This document shows positions 1-6,512 of a stretch of DNA of 12,063 nucleotides, one piece after another; position 1 is the stretch's first letter; each line of letters starts with the position of its first letter. The stretch is from the NCBI GenBank assembly GCA_002346435.1, contig DDZT01000040.1, positions 1,603-13,665 on the forward strand. Reading direction: 5' to 3'. The notes beneath the pieces are model-generated. The model saw only the letters and a program-made list of their open reading frames with translations, made no database searches and was not told the DNA's origin. This DNA comes from Anaerolineales bacterium UBA3001. Its GTDB lineage: Bacteria; Chloroflexota; Anaerolineae; Anaerolineales; UBA11657. A program made the position numbers and the translations under genes.

Positions 1-255
1 CGGGGTGTGAGTGACTGTTGGCGACGGTGTACTCGTGTTTGTCGGAGACGGGGTGTGAGTGACTGTTGGCGACGGTGTACTGGTGTTTGTTGGAGACGGG
101 GTGTAGGTGCTTGTGGTCGTAGGTGTGCTTGTAGCGGACAGAGACGGCGTGAAAGAGACTGGAAAATCAGCGACATTATTTTGCGGATTGTTACATCCTA
201 CTATTAGGTTAGATAGCAACAAAACAAAAGGAAGTAACAGTAGTTTATTAATCAT
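1..255 (-). CDS. Putative lipoprotein with Thr/Pro/Ser-rich linker (3' part missing at left window edge)
   Basis: Reading leftwards from the ATG at 255, the frame stays open for 85 codons to the window edge, so only the N-terminus is seen. Residues 1-20 form a lipoprotein signal peptide: MINK, then a Leu-rich core, then a lipobox I-V-G-C with Cys21 as the predicted lipidated residue. After about 15 Asn/Pro-containing residues the chain becomes almost entirely Thr, Ser and Pro, including two 16-residue repeats (TPSPTNTSTPSPTVTH). Such linkers tether an outer domain to a membrane anchor and are common on Chloroflexota surface proteins; that is family knowledge. The functional domain lies beyond the edge, so no activity can be named. 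The gene starts 22 bases after the tsaC stop and has no clear Shine-Dalgarno, so it probably is the last visible gene of the same transcript. No alternative in-frame start lies in the gap. Confidence 0.75.
   Translation of the reverse strand, partial: MINKLLLLPFVLLLSNLIVGCNNPQNNVADFPVSFTPSLSATSTPTTTSTYTPSPTNTSTPSPTVTHTPSPTNTSTPSPTVTHTP
7..102 (-). repeat. Two tandem 48-bp coding repeats in the lipoprotein linker
   Basis: Bases 7-54 and 55-102 are two adjacent 48-base units differing at only two positions. Each encodes the same 16 residues, rich in Thr, Ser and Pro. A third unit seems to begin at 1-6 and would continue outside the window. Both differences are synonymous. Near identity at the DNA level suggests recent duplication or slippage, so copy number may vary between strains. 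Confidence 0.9.
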
Positions 256-277
256 GTTTTGTGGATTTGATGTGCTG

Positions 278-910
278 TCATATGGCTGTCTTTATACTGG
301 CACTGGATATCGGACCTTCCCGAAGTATTTTTGGCGGATTAACACTACAGTCCACAACTGTCGAAGGTAAAGATGGTCCGTTTGTGTTCCCAGAAACGAT
401 TAAATCAAGCTCATTACCAAAAGATTTTTTAACTTCAGAATAAGATATAGACTCGGACTTTCCGGATTTGTTTGCGCTACTTACTGCTAAAGGTCCCACA
501 AGGTTTAGTAACTGTAACAACCATGAGTGGTTGGGGCTGCGTAAGGCTACTGTGGATCCAGGAGCAACAATGGTAGGTACACTATCGCTTTTGTTTACAA
601 CTATAGATAGGGGTCCAGGCCAAAATGTTTTTGCCAGATTGCTCGCGCTTGGAGACAAGTCTTTAGCGAGAGACCAAGCATCAGAAAAACTTCCGACAAG
701 GATGGGAATTGCTTTGTTCAAAGCACGTGATTTGGCATCGTACATTCTCTTAACAGCGGACGTGTTTGTAAAAAGAGCCCCTATACCATAAACAGTATCT
801 GTAGGAAATGCAATTAGGCCCCCATTTGTAAGGATTTTAACAGATATGTTAATGGAATTGTTGTTCGAGTCAGATATAATGGGTGTGCCGTGATTGTTTT
901 GAAAACACAT
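278..910 (-). CDS. tsaC: L-threonylcarbamoyladenylate synthase (TsaC/YrdC/Sua5 family)
   Basis: This cytoplasmic enzyme makes threonylcarbamoyl-AMP from threonine, bicarbonate and ATP, the first step of the t6A37 modification of ANN-decoding tRNAs. The 210-residue product is a single YrdC domain without the extra Sua5 C-terminal domain. Visible family motifs are GGLIAFPTDTVYGIGA (30-45), the basic K60-S-R62...NKAIPILV nucleotide-binding stretch (60-72), FWPGPLSIVV (96-105), VALRSPNH (121-128), GPLAVSSANKSG (139-150) and STVVDCS...ILREGPIS (183-202). The start at 910 leaves about 20 Asn/Ser-rich residues before the domain; I see no better start. It begins 12 bases after the prmC stop, without a strong Shine-Dalgarno, fitting translation from the same message as prfA and prmC. 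That grouping is seen in many bacteria. Confidence 0.93.
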   Translation of the reverse strand: MCFQNNHGTPIISDSNNNSINISVKILTNGGLIAFPTDTVYGIGALFTNTSAVKRMYDAKSRALNKAIPILVGSFSDAWSLAKDLSPSASNLAKTFWPGPLSIVVNKSDSVPTIVAPGSTVALRSPNHSWLLQLLNLVGPLAVSSANKSGKSESISYSEVKKSFGNELDLIVSGNTNGPSLPSTVVDCSVNPPKILREGPISSASIKTAI

Positions 911-922
911 TGCGGATCGTGG

Positions 923-1759
923 TCAAGTTGTGATTTTTAGCATTCGCGGTCTACCGGCAAGATCCGGTATAACACTACATTCAGCCGACCCGAAATAGAA
1001 GTTTGCCATTTTTAGAATTTTACTGGAAGAATTGCCTATCTCCATTAACAAGCTTCCACCATCGTTAAGATGTTTGCCAGCGGTGGATATGATTTCGCGA
1101 ACAATATTTAGCCCATTTGGCCCACCGTCTAGGGCTAGACGTGGTTCATGCTTTCCTACAGGCAGTGTGCAAGCTTCTTGTGTGGTTAGATAGGGAGGAT
1201 TCGCACATATGATATCGAATTTTCCCATGCTGTTTAGTAAATCAGCTTGAATAAAATCAATGCGATTGCGCACAGCATGGCGAAGAGAATTTGTTCTGGC
1301 TAATGATAGAGCGTCCCTAGAGATGTCAGATGCAAACACCAACGCGTCTGGCAAGTTGAGTGCCAGAGCGATGGCTATAGCACCACAACCGGTCCCGATA
1401 TCTACTATTCGTGAATTCATGTGCTTTCCGGCAATGGAAATAGAGTGTTCAACTATCATTTCGGTTTCAGGACGTGGAATAAGCGCTCTCTTGTCGACAG
1501 TAAATTTTATACCGAAGAATTCCCAATATCCCAACAAATAAGGTAAAGGCTCTCCCCTGTTACGCAGCTGAAGTGAGTCATTGTATGAGGTAAGAGTGGT
1601 TTCAGATAAAAATGTCTCTGGGTGGGCAGCTACCCAAGAGCGAGACTCATTTAGGTGATGGGCTAGCAAAACCTCTGCTTCAAGTTGGGGCTTATCTGAA
1701 GAGGCTAAGACGCTGATTCCATGGTGAACTGCTTTTAATACAGTGCAATCGGACTTCAT
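923..1759 (-). CDS. prmC: Peptide chain release factor N5-glutamine methyltransferase
   Basis: PrmC transfers a methyl group from S-adenosylmethionine to the glutamine of the GGQ motif of release factors, raising termination efficiency. The 278-residue protein has the family layout: a helical N-terminal substrate-binding domain (1-85), then GYWEFFGIKFTVDKRALIPRPETE (77-100), SAM-binding motif I VDIGTGCGAIAIAL (119-132), acidic D145 in the next strand (FASD), and the catalytic NPPY at 187-190, which binds the substrate glutamine. EPRLALDGGPNGL (205-217) is also typical. The length is normal. The ATG at 1759 lies two bases after the prfA stop (TAA-CA-ATG), so the enzyme is made directly after its own substrate, the classic prfA-prmC arrangement. 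No clear Shine-Dalgarno is present, so coupling to prfA translation is likely. Confidence 0.95.
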   Translation of the reverse strand: MKSDCTVLKAVHHGISVLASSDKPQLEAEVLLAHHLNESRSWVAAHPETFLSETTLTSYNDSLQLRNRGEPLPYLLGYWEFFGIKFTVDKRALIPRPETEMIVEHSISIAGKHMNSRIVDIGTGCGAIAIALALNLPDALVFASDISRDALSLARTNSLRHAVRNRIDFIQADLLNSMGKFDIICANPPYLTTQEACTLPVGKHEPRLALDGGPNGLNIVREIISTAGKHLNDGGSLLMEIGNSSSKILKMANFYFGSAECSVIPDLAGRPRMLKITT

Positions 1760-1761
1760 TG

Positions 1762-2841
1762 TTATGTGTCTGTGGAGTTGTCAATGCCAGCGTCAGCAAG
1801 GCGACTTGCTTCTTCACGACTTGCTAGCTCGTCAACAAATGCGTCAATGTCTCCGCTAAGTACTCCTTCTAGGTTGTGCGAAGTGATATTTATTCGATGA
1901 TCTGTCACACGGTTTTGAGGGAAGTTATATGTTCTGATTTTTTCGCTTCTGTCACCCGTACCTACCTGTGCCCTTCTATTGGCGTCTTGTTCGGTACGTC
2001 TCTTCTCTAGTTCCTTTTCATATAAGCGAGCACGGAGAACGGACATTGCTCGTAAACGGTTTTGCATTTGGGATCGTTCGTCCTGGCACTGGACTACCAC
2101 CCCCGTAGGTTTGTGGATAAGACGGACCGCCGTAGAGTTCTTTTGTACACTTTGACCACCGGCACCACCAGCTCTGTAAACCTCCATTTTTATATCGCTG
2201 TCGGGTATGTTAATTTCAACATTGTCAACTTCAGCCATTACAGCCACAGTTGATGTAGATGTGTGTATTCTACCTTGGGTTTCTGTTTCAGGTACACGTT
2301 GAACCCTGTGCACGCCAGATTCGTACTTCAGTCGTGAATAAGCTCCTTTGCCTTTGATTTCCACTATGACCTCTTTGTATCCTCCCACACCGCTTGTGTT
2401 GGATGACAATATTTCTGTGCGCCATTTTCGAGTCTCTGCATATCTTGAATACATACGATAAAGATCCGCAGCAAAAAGACCGGCTTCGTCTCCGCCTGCT
2501 CCCGCACGTATTTCAACTATGACGTCTCTTTCATCTCGCGGGTCGACAGGAAGAAGTAGTGAGAGTATCTTTTTTTCAAGCTTCCCCACATTTTTTCTGA
2601 GTATTTCAATTTCATCTTCGACCATTGAGCGCATTTCAATGTCATCTAATAAAGATTCGGCGTCTGTAAGTGATTGGCTAGTTTCGCGATACTGTATAGC
2701 CAAAGATACAATAGGCTCTATGCGAGCACGTTCCTGAGCATACTCTGTAACCCGAGTATAGTCAGTGGCTATTTCTGGGTCAGCAAGCAGTTGTGTTATC
2801 TCTGCAAACCTAGCTTCAATACCAGCAAGCTTATCTAACAT
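1762..2841 (-). CDS. prfA: Peptide chain release factor 1 (RF1)
   Basis: RF1 recognises UAA and UAG in the ribosomal A site and triggers peptide release. I start it at the ATG at 2841 (359 residues, normal for RF1) because MLDKLAGIEARFAEI matches the usual RF1 N-terminus and GGAG lies 10 bases upstream. The frame is open to an ATG at 2922, but the 27 extra residues do not look like the family. The helical PCRF domain spans about 1-110. RAGAGGDEAGLFA follows at about 112-124, the stop-codon anticodon tripeptide is P184-E185-T186 (the PxT class of RF1, not SPF of RF2), and the catalytic G228-G229-Q230 lies in AGGAGGQSVQKN. The GGQ glutamine is the target of PrmC, encoded immediately downstream. 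The conserved TYNFPQNRVTDHRI segment is also present. Confidence 0.96.
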   Translation of the reverse strand: MLDKLAGIEARFAEITQLLADPEIATDYTRVTEYAQERARIEPIVSLAIQYRETSQSLTDAESLLDDIEMRSMVEDEIEILRKNVGKLEKKILSLLLPVDPRDERDVIVEIRAGAGGDEAGLFAADLYRMYSRYAETRKWRTEILSSNTSGVGGYKEVIVEIKGKGAYSRLKYESGVHRVQRVPETETQGRIHTSTSTVAVMAEVDNVEINIPDSDIKMEVYRAGGAGGQSVQKNSTAVRLIHKPTGVVVQCQDERSQMQNRLRAMSVLRARLYEKELEKRRTEQDANRRAQVGTGDRSEKIRTYNFPQNRVTDHRINITSHNLEGVLSGDIDAFVDELASREEASRLADAGIDNSTDT

Positions 2842-2851
2842 GGTGATACAG

Positions 2852-2855
2852 CTCC
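2852..2855 (-). promoter_or_regulatory. Shine-Dalgarno GGAG for prfA
   Basis: On the minus strand GGAG stands 10 bases before the ATG at 2841. It supports that start over the ATG at 2922, and shows that this genome uses some leadered, SD-led translation alongside the likely leaderless genes elsewhere in the window. Confidence 0.6.
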
Positions 2856-2934
2856 ATAAGACGGTGGTTTTGTAGTTCCTTTTTCTGTTCGATAATGTGG
2901 CAGCGCCAATAACATAATGCAACTGCTTGATAGT

Positions 2935-3144
2935 TTAGTTAATATATAAGGAAAGAGTTATGAGGCAAACGATAATGAAAGATCCTAGATATGCAATACG
3001 CTTAAGGTCTTTAGTGAGGTGAGTATAATCAGTGGGCAGTGAATCACGAGCTCGGACACGTTCAAGAGCAGGACTTTGTACTCGTGACTTATTGCTTTGA
3101 CTCTGCTTGTTTCTTCTTTGGCGTCTGGTAGTTCGTTTGCTCAC
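2935..3144 (-). CDS. Small basic protein with a single C-terminal membrane helix, function unknown
   Basis: I do not recognise a named family. From the GTG at 3144 the product has 69 residues: a strongly basic, Arg/Lys/Gln/Ser-rich head (SKRTTRRQRRNK, residues 2-13), a middle section with the segment DYTHLTKDLKRI (39-50), and one hydrophobic helix (about 49-68) ending two residues from the C-terminus. The shape is that of a tail-anchored inner-membrane protein with a cytoplasmic head able to bind acidic surfaces or nucleic acid; that role is inference. The GTG is preferred because GGGGA lies six bases upstream. An in-frame ATG at 3204 would add a Cys/Ile-rich hydrophobic leader (20 residues) that looks like translated spacer. 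It lies 62 bases after the sortase stop and 93 bases before prfA. SecE has a similar size and C-terminal helix, but its motifs are not visible. Confidence 0.65.
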   Translation of the reverse strand: MSKRTTRRQRRNKQSQSNKSRVQSPALERVRARDSLPTDYTHLTKDLKRIAYLGSFIIVCLITLSLYIN

Positions 3145-3150
3145 AATTGT

Positions 3151-3155
3151 TCCCC
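3151..3155 (-). promoter_or_regulatory. Shine-Dalgarno-like GGGGA deciding the GTG start of the small membrane protein
   Basis: On the minus strand GGGGA lies six bases before the GTG at 3144. It is an imperfect match to GGAGG but the spacing is good, and nothing comparable precedes the ATG at 3204. Confidence 0.4.
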
Positions 3156-3206
3156 GTATATTAATGTAAATGATACATGTTGCAATTAGATTCGTACAGG
3201 GCAATA

Positions 3207-4085
3207 CTATGATTTCTGTAGTTCACCAAAAACCACGATGCGCTTGTTGTCAATAAGGTAAGGATAACAGGAAATTAGCGTCAAGGTTGGTGTTGTTGTT
3301 GGATCCATAACATTTACCGCCGTTGGCTCTACAATTTCAGTTCCTTTTATTACATATGTAAACTGCTCACCCATGGTATTAATGGTAACTGTGTCTCCAG
3401 GTATCAGCACATCTAGATTTTTGAATATTTCACCAAAAATATCGTTGTGTGCGGATAGTACTAAGTTGCCTTTTTGGCCCGGACTAGCTGTGCCAATGTG
3501 TTGGCCTACACCTCGCCGTAGTTGCTCCCATCCGTCTCCTTGCACAATAGGAGCATCGACTTGTATTGAAGGAATAACTATTCGCGTTGCCTGTCTTGCG
3601 CTTGGAGTAGGAATGATGACAGGCGGCAGTGCCTGTACTAGGGGACGTAAATTCTCAGGTATTTCAGAGTCGTTTGGTCGAGCACCTCCGGGGTCGGTAG
3701 GTGGGACGTGTCCACCGGGTAGAACCAACGCTTTAATAATAGGGGTAGGAGATGAAGTAGGATAAATCTCAGATGATATAACCTCTTTTACTTCTTTGTT
3801 TATAACCTCTCTTGCTTGCCACAAGTCATATCCTAGGTAAATCAAACCTACTACAGCTGTTATCTCTAGCATCCATAAAGCGCGACTAGTAATACTGCCA
3901 ATTTGGAATTTACGACGAGGAGGAGACCAATCTTCAGTTTGTGACACAGTTATGTCGGATTGGAGTGCACGCCCAGTTTGTCTATATTTACGCAACCTCT
4001 CTTCTCGAGCTCTGCTTTTCTTTATCTTGAGTATTTGCTCAAGCTCCTCTATTGAGAGGTCATCCACGGATCGACGATCTTTCAT
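3207..4085 (-). CDS. Membrane-anchored sortase (class D/E-like transpeptidase)
   Basis: Sortases cut a sorting signal in a surface protein and join it to a cell-wall or pilus nucleophile. From the ATG at 4085 the protein has 292 residues. It has a cytoplasmic N-terminus of about 68 residues with a charged, probably helical stretch (DDLSIEELEQILKIKKSRAREERL), a membrane helix at about 69-87 (ALWMLEITAVVGLIYLGY), a Pro/Thr-rich extracellular linker to about 164, and the sortase beta-barrel. Catalytic residues are visible: His213 in LVLSAHND, Cys273 in LTLISCYPY, and Arg282 in NKRIVVFGEL. The TLxxCYP form is typical of class D/E-like enzymes. The ATG overlaps the methyltransferase stop as ATGA, which fixes the start; an in-frame ATG at 4136 lies inside the upstream gene. 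Its substrates are not obvious here. The LysM/TM protein at 8505 is one candidate. Confidence 0.9.
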   Translation of the reverse strand: MKDRRSVDDLSIEELEQILKIKKSRAREERLRKYRQTGRALQSDITVSQTEDWSPPRRKFQIGSITSRALWMLEITAVVGLIYLGYDLWQAREVINKEVKEVISSEIYPTSSPTPIIKALVLPGGHVPPTDPGGARPNDSEIPENLRPLVQALPPVIIPTPSARQATRIVIPSIQVDAPIVQGDGWEQLRRGVGQHIGTASPGQKGNLVLSAHNDIFGEIFKNLDVLIPGDTVTINTMGEQFTYVIKGTEIVEPTAVNVMDPTTTPTLTLISCYPYLIDNKRIVVFGELQKS

Positions 4086-4882
4086 GGCCTTGCCTTTCGC
4101 CTCGCTACTGCGAATACCTCCCTTTGGAAGAACCATCTAAAAGGTGGAACTCTAAATAGAAACTTTCTGATAATGGACAACAATAATGATTCATTTCTGT
4201 TTAGCTTTGGACTGTCTAACCAAACCTTGCTGTTAAAACCAGATTTCCGAAGATTTACCCACATACTTAGTGCGCTTTGTTCGTTCACATGCACATCAAG
4301 GTTAATAGATACGTTTAGAGCTCGGGGATTTGCAGGGTATAAATGTCCTTGGCCGACAATAGTCCTAAAGAGTCTAACAAACGGGTATGCATACAGGTCA
4401 TACCAGGCATTTGGTGCAGTATGTATTACCATCAGACCGTCATGCTTCAACACACGAAATACTTGCTGAAAAGTCTTTTCTAGTTCCCAAGGAAAAAGAT
4501 GTTCGACAACATCTAGCATAAGAACTCGATCAAAATAGTGTTTAGGAAAAGGTAGGCTCTTAGCATCAGCTAATGACACCTGATTGTTGTTTTCTTTACT
4601 GATTCGGCTTATGTTTACAGCTGCTGGAGCATAGTCTATGCCATAAGTGTAAGCTCCTAATTTGGAACAAGCGCTTACAATTTCTCCGCGACCACAACCT
4701 ATGTCTAGAACTTTCATTCCAGGCTCTATATTAGCGCACTCTAATGATTTTTTTAGTCGTGGAGAAAGCTGTGATCCACGAGTTAGTTTGAATTCATCGA
4801 ATCCTTCACATGCTGACAAAAAATAATCCTCGTCATACAATTCAGCCGGTAGAGAATTCTGGTTGTCGTAGTCAGTTTTCAT
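4082..4882 (-). CDS. Class I SAM-dependent methyltransferase (Methyltransf_11/23 type), substrate unknown
   Basis: The 266-residue protein has a Rossmann-type methyltransferase core. Motif I is VLDIGCGRGE (58-67), the acidic residue that would bind the ribose is D83 in GIDYAP, LADAKSLPF (104-112) gives D106 near the adenine, and LDVVEHLFPWE (123-133) plus VLKHDGLMVIHTAPN (144-158) complete strands 4 and 5. An N-terminal cap begins LYDEDYFLSACEGFDEF. The C-terminal 100 residues are divergent and end in a hydrophobic-basic tail (LLLSIIRKFLFRVPPFRWFF), which could lie on the membrane; that is inference. The substrate cannot be read from the sequence. Its place between a lipid flippase and a sortase, overlapping murJ by 11 bases and the sortase by 4, suggests an envelope lipid or glycan. 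The ATG at 4882 has no Shine-Dalgarno, so it probably depends on ribosomes finishing murJ. Confidence 0.88.
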   Translation of the reverse strand: MKTDYDNQNSLPAELYDEDYFLSACEGFDEFKLTRGSQLSPRLKKSLECANIEPGMKVLDIGCGRGEIVSACSKLGAYTYGIDYAPAAVNISRISKENNNQVSLADAKSLPFPKHYFDRVLMLDVVEHLFPWELEKTFQQVFRVLKHDGLMVIHTAPNAWYDLYAYPFVRLFRTIVGQGHLYPANPRALNVSINLDVHVNEQSALSMWVNLRKSGFNSKVWLDSPKLNRNESLLLSIIRKFLFRVPPFRWFFQREVFAVARRKARP

Positions 4883-6512
4883 TTTTTGTTGTCTTGTGTT
4901 TAACGCTAGGCTTGATTAATTGAAATAGTTGTGCCAGCTCAGGCACTTTCATTATATTCATAAAGGTTATATAGCATACTATGCCAGTTGTGCTAGGAAT
5001 GAATACAGATGCTAGTTCACCAACTATTGAATTAGGCCATGAAACATGTGTGGTCCCCCATAATGTGCCTGCTATAACGAGTCCCATTATGGTTGCAGCC
5101 AGTGTTGCTCTGGTAGCTGTGAACATGAGCCTATGGCCACGCATACTACCGACGCGCCGATGGAGCAGGATATACATAGATACTGCGTGATAACATAACT
5201 GTATTGCATTTGCGATAATAAGATCACCTAATTGCATGGGTCGAAACATTGAAGGTAAAAGTGCGGCTGCTAGATACACAATTACACCGACAACACCTAC
5301 AAGTGCTGGTGTCCACGCTTCCTGTCTAGCATAAAAAGCGTTTACTAGCGGCAGGTCAAGTGCAGCCGCTATGATTCCAACCAAATATAGCCTTAGAACG
5401 TAAGTGGTCATTTCAGTATCATTCGGCAGAAAATCCCCATGCTCTAGTATTAGTTCAACAACAGGTCTAGCTAGAATTAGCATCCCTATAGCAGCGGGCA
5501 CTATTAATACCATTACCAATCTTAGCGCATGGGACAGCGTTTCTAAAAAATCTTTATTGCCTGATCGGTTTGTCCAGTGAGCCTGTCTAGCCAAAGTTGG
5601 CAGAATTGCTATCGAGATAGCTGTAGATGTGAGACCAAGTGGAAACTGCATTATTGTTGTTGCGTAGTCCATCCAAGCAATACTTTGGTCGCCTGTGGAA
5701 GATGCTAGTCGGTATGATATACCTCGGCTAATCATGTCAACAATTAGTCCTAAGGCTATAGGCAAATACAACCTAGCTATTCTTCGTATGGCAGGATGAT
5801 GCCAGTCAACAACCAGACTTAATTTAGTGCCACGAATACCTGGAAGCTGAAGCGCCACTTGCAACACCGAACCTGCAAGGAGCCCTATGGCTAAAGCATG
5901 TACACCTAAACTTTCTGCAAAAAAGACTGTACATAATACGATACCTAGGTTGAACATGGCCGCATTGAATGCCGGTAGAGCAAACCGCTTTAATGAGTAT
6001 AGTAATCCTGCAAGGATGCCCGCAAAATTAAGAAACAGTATGGCAGGAAGTGTGATACGCAGTAGTTTTGCAGTGACTTCTAGTGTCTCAAATGTCATCC
6101 CTCCGCTTACTAACCAAACTATTTGTTCTGCAAAAATTTCCCCCAGTATCACTATAGGGGTTAATATGGCCACACAAAGCGTTAATAGGAAAGAGGTAAT
6201 TAACCATAGTTCACTACGATTTTCTGAGCGGGAGTATGAACTAAAAACAGGTATCAGCGCTGCGTTAATCATTCCTCCTGCTAACAAATCGTAAAACCAC
6301 ATAGGTATTTTAGAGGCTATGTTAAAGGCGCTTACAAGGCCAGTAGCACCAAAGTAGTATGATTTTGCGATGTCTCTAGCCAAACCTAGCACGCGTGAAA
6401 TAATGTTGCCGATGGCAATTATAGAGGCAGCTCTAGCGACAGATGCTAGTTCTTCGGGAAGTGGGTCATGAGGAAGGTTTTCTTTGCTATTAAAATCTGG
6501 GTTTGAGCTCAT
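4872..6512 (-). CDS. murJ: MurJ/MviN-type lipid flippase (MOP superfamily), divergent cavity residues
   Basis: A 546-residue polytopic membrane protein with about 14 hydrophobic segments and a 27-residue polar N-terminus. The MurJ signature SRVLGLARD (39-47) is present, followed by SAFNIASKIPMWFYDLLAGGMINAALIPVF-type sequence (61-90) and MQFPLGLTSTAISIAILPTLARQ (288-310), all alignable with E. coli MurJ without gaps. MurJ flips lipid II across the inner membrane. By eye, R40 and R46 match E. coli R18 and R24, but the positions of D39, R52, E57, D269 and R270 are S61, Y74, G79, T285 and T286. The family assignment is firm. That lipid II is the cargo is probable only, and another lipid-linked glycan is possible. 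The start at 6512 overlaps the uvrC stop as ATGA, with AGGA 10 bases upstream. The stop lies 11 bases inside the methyltransferase gene. Confidence 0.9.
   Translation of the reverse strand: MSSNPDFNSKENLPHDPLPEELASVARAASIIAIGNIISRVLGLARDIAKSYYFGATGLVSAFNIASKIPMWFYDLLAGGMINAALIPVFSSYSRSENRSELWLITSFLLTLCVAILTPIVILGEIFAEQIVWLVSGGMTFETLEVTAKLLRITLPAILFLNFAGILAGLLYSLKRFALPAFNAAMFNLGIVLCTVFFAESLGVHALAIGLLAGSVLQVALQLPGIRGTKLSLVVDWHHPAIRRIARLYLPIALGLIVDMISRGISYRLASSTGDQSIAWMDYATTIMQFPLGLTSTAISIAILPTLARQAHWTNRSGNKDFLETLSHALRLVMVLIVPAAIGMLILARPVVELILEHGDFLPNDTEMTTYVLRLYLVGIIAAALDLPLVNAFYARQEAWTPALVGVVGVIVYLAAALLPSMFRPMQLGDLIIANAIQLCYHAVSMYILLHRRVGSMRGHRLMFTATRATLAATIMGLVIAGTLWGTTHVSWPNSIVGELASVFIPSTTGIVCYITFMNIMKVPELAQLFQLIKPSVKHKTTKNEN

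Noticed and set aside
7..102. Short regular repeat that might be a CRISPR array
   Set aside because: The units are directly adjacent with no spacers and translate as a Thr/Pro linker in an open frame with a signal peptide.
468..791. Plus-strand open frame of 107 codons
   Set aside because: It lies wholly antisense to tsaC, whose motifs are unmistakable, and its product shows no family features.
2842..2922. Longer prfA reading from the ATG at 2922
   Set aside because: The 27 extra residues do not match RF1 N-termini, and the ATG at 2841 has a GGAG at good spacing.
3145..3204. ATG at 3204 as start of the small membrane protein
   Set aside because: It adds a Cys/Ile-rich leader without a Shine-Dalgarno nearby; the GTG at 3144 has GGGGA six bases upstream. 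Not fully excluded.
4086..4136. Longer sortase reading from the ATG at 4136
   Set aside because: It would overlap the methyltransferase by about 55 bases; the ATGA overlap at 4082-4085 is the usual arrangement.
5066..5075. TGCTATAAC resembling the shared -10 box
   Set aside because: It lies inside murJ on the opposite strand, with no gene start following it, so it is probably chance.
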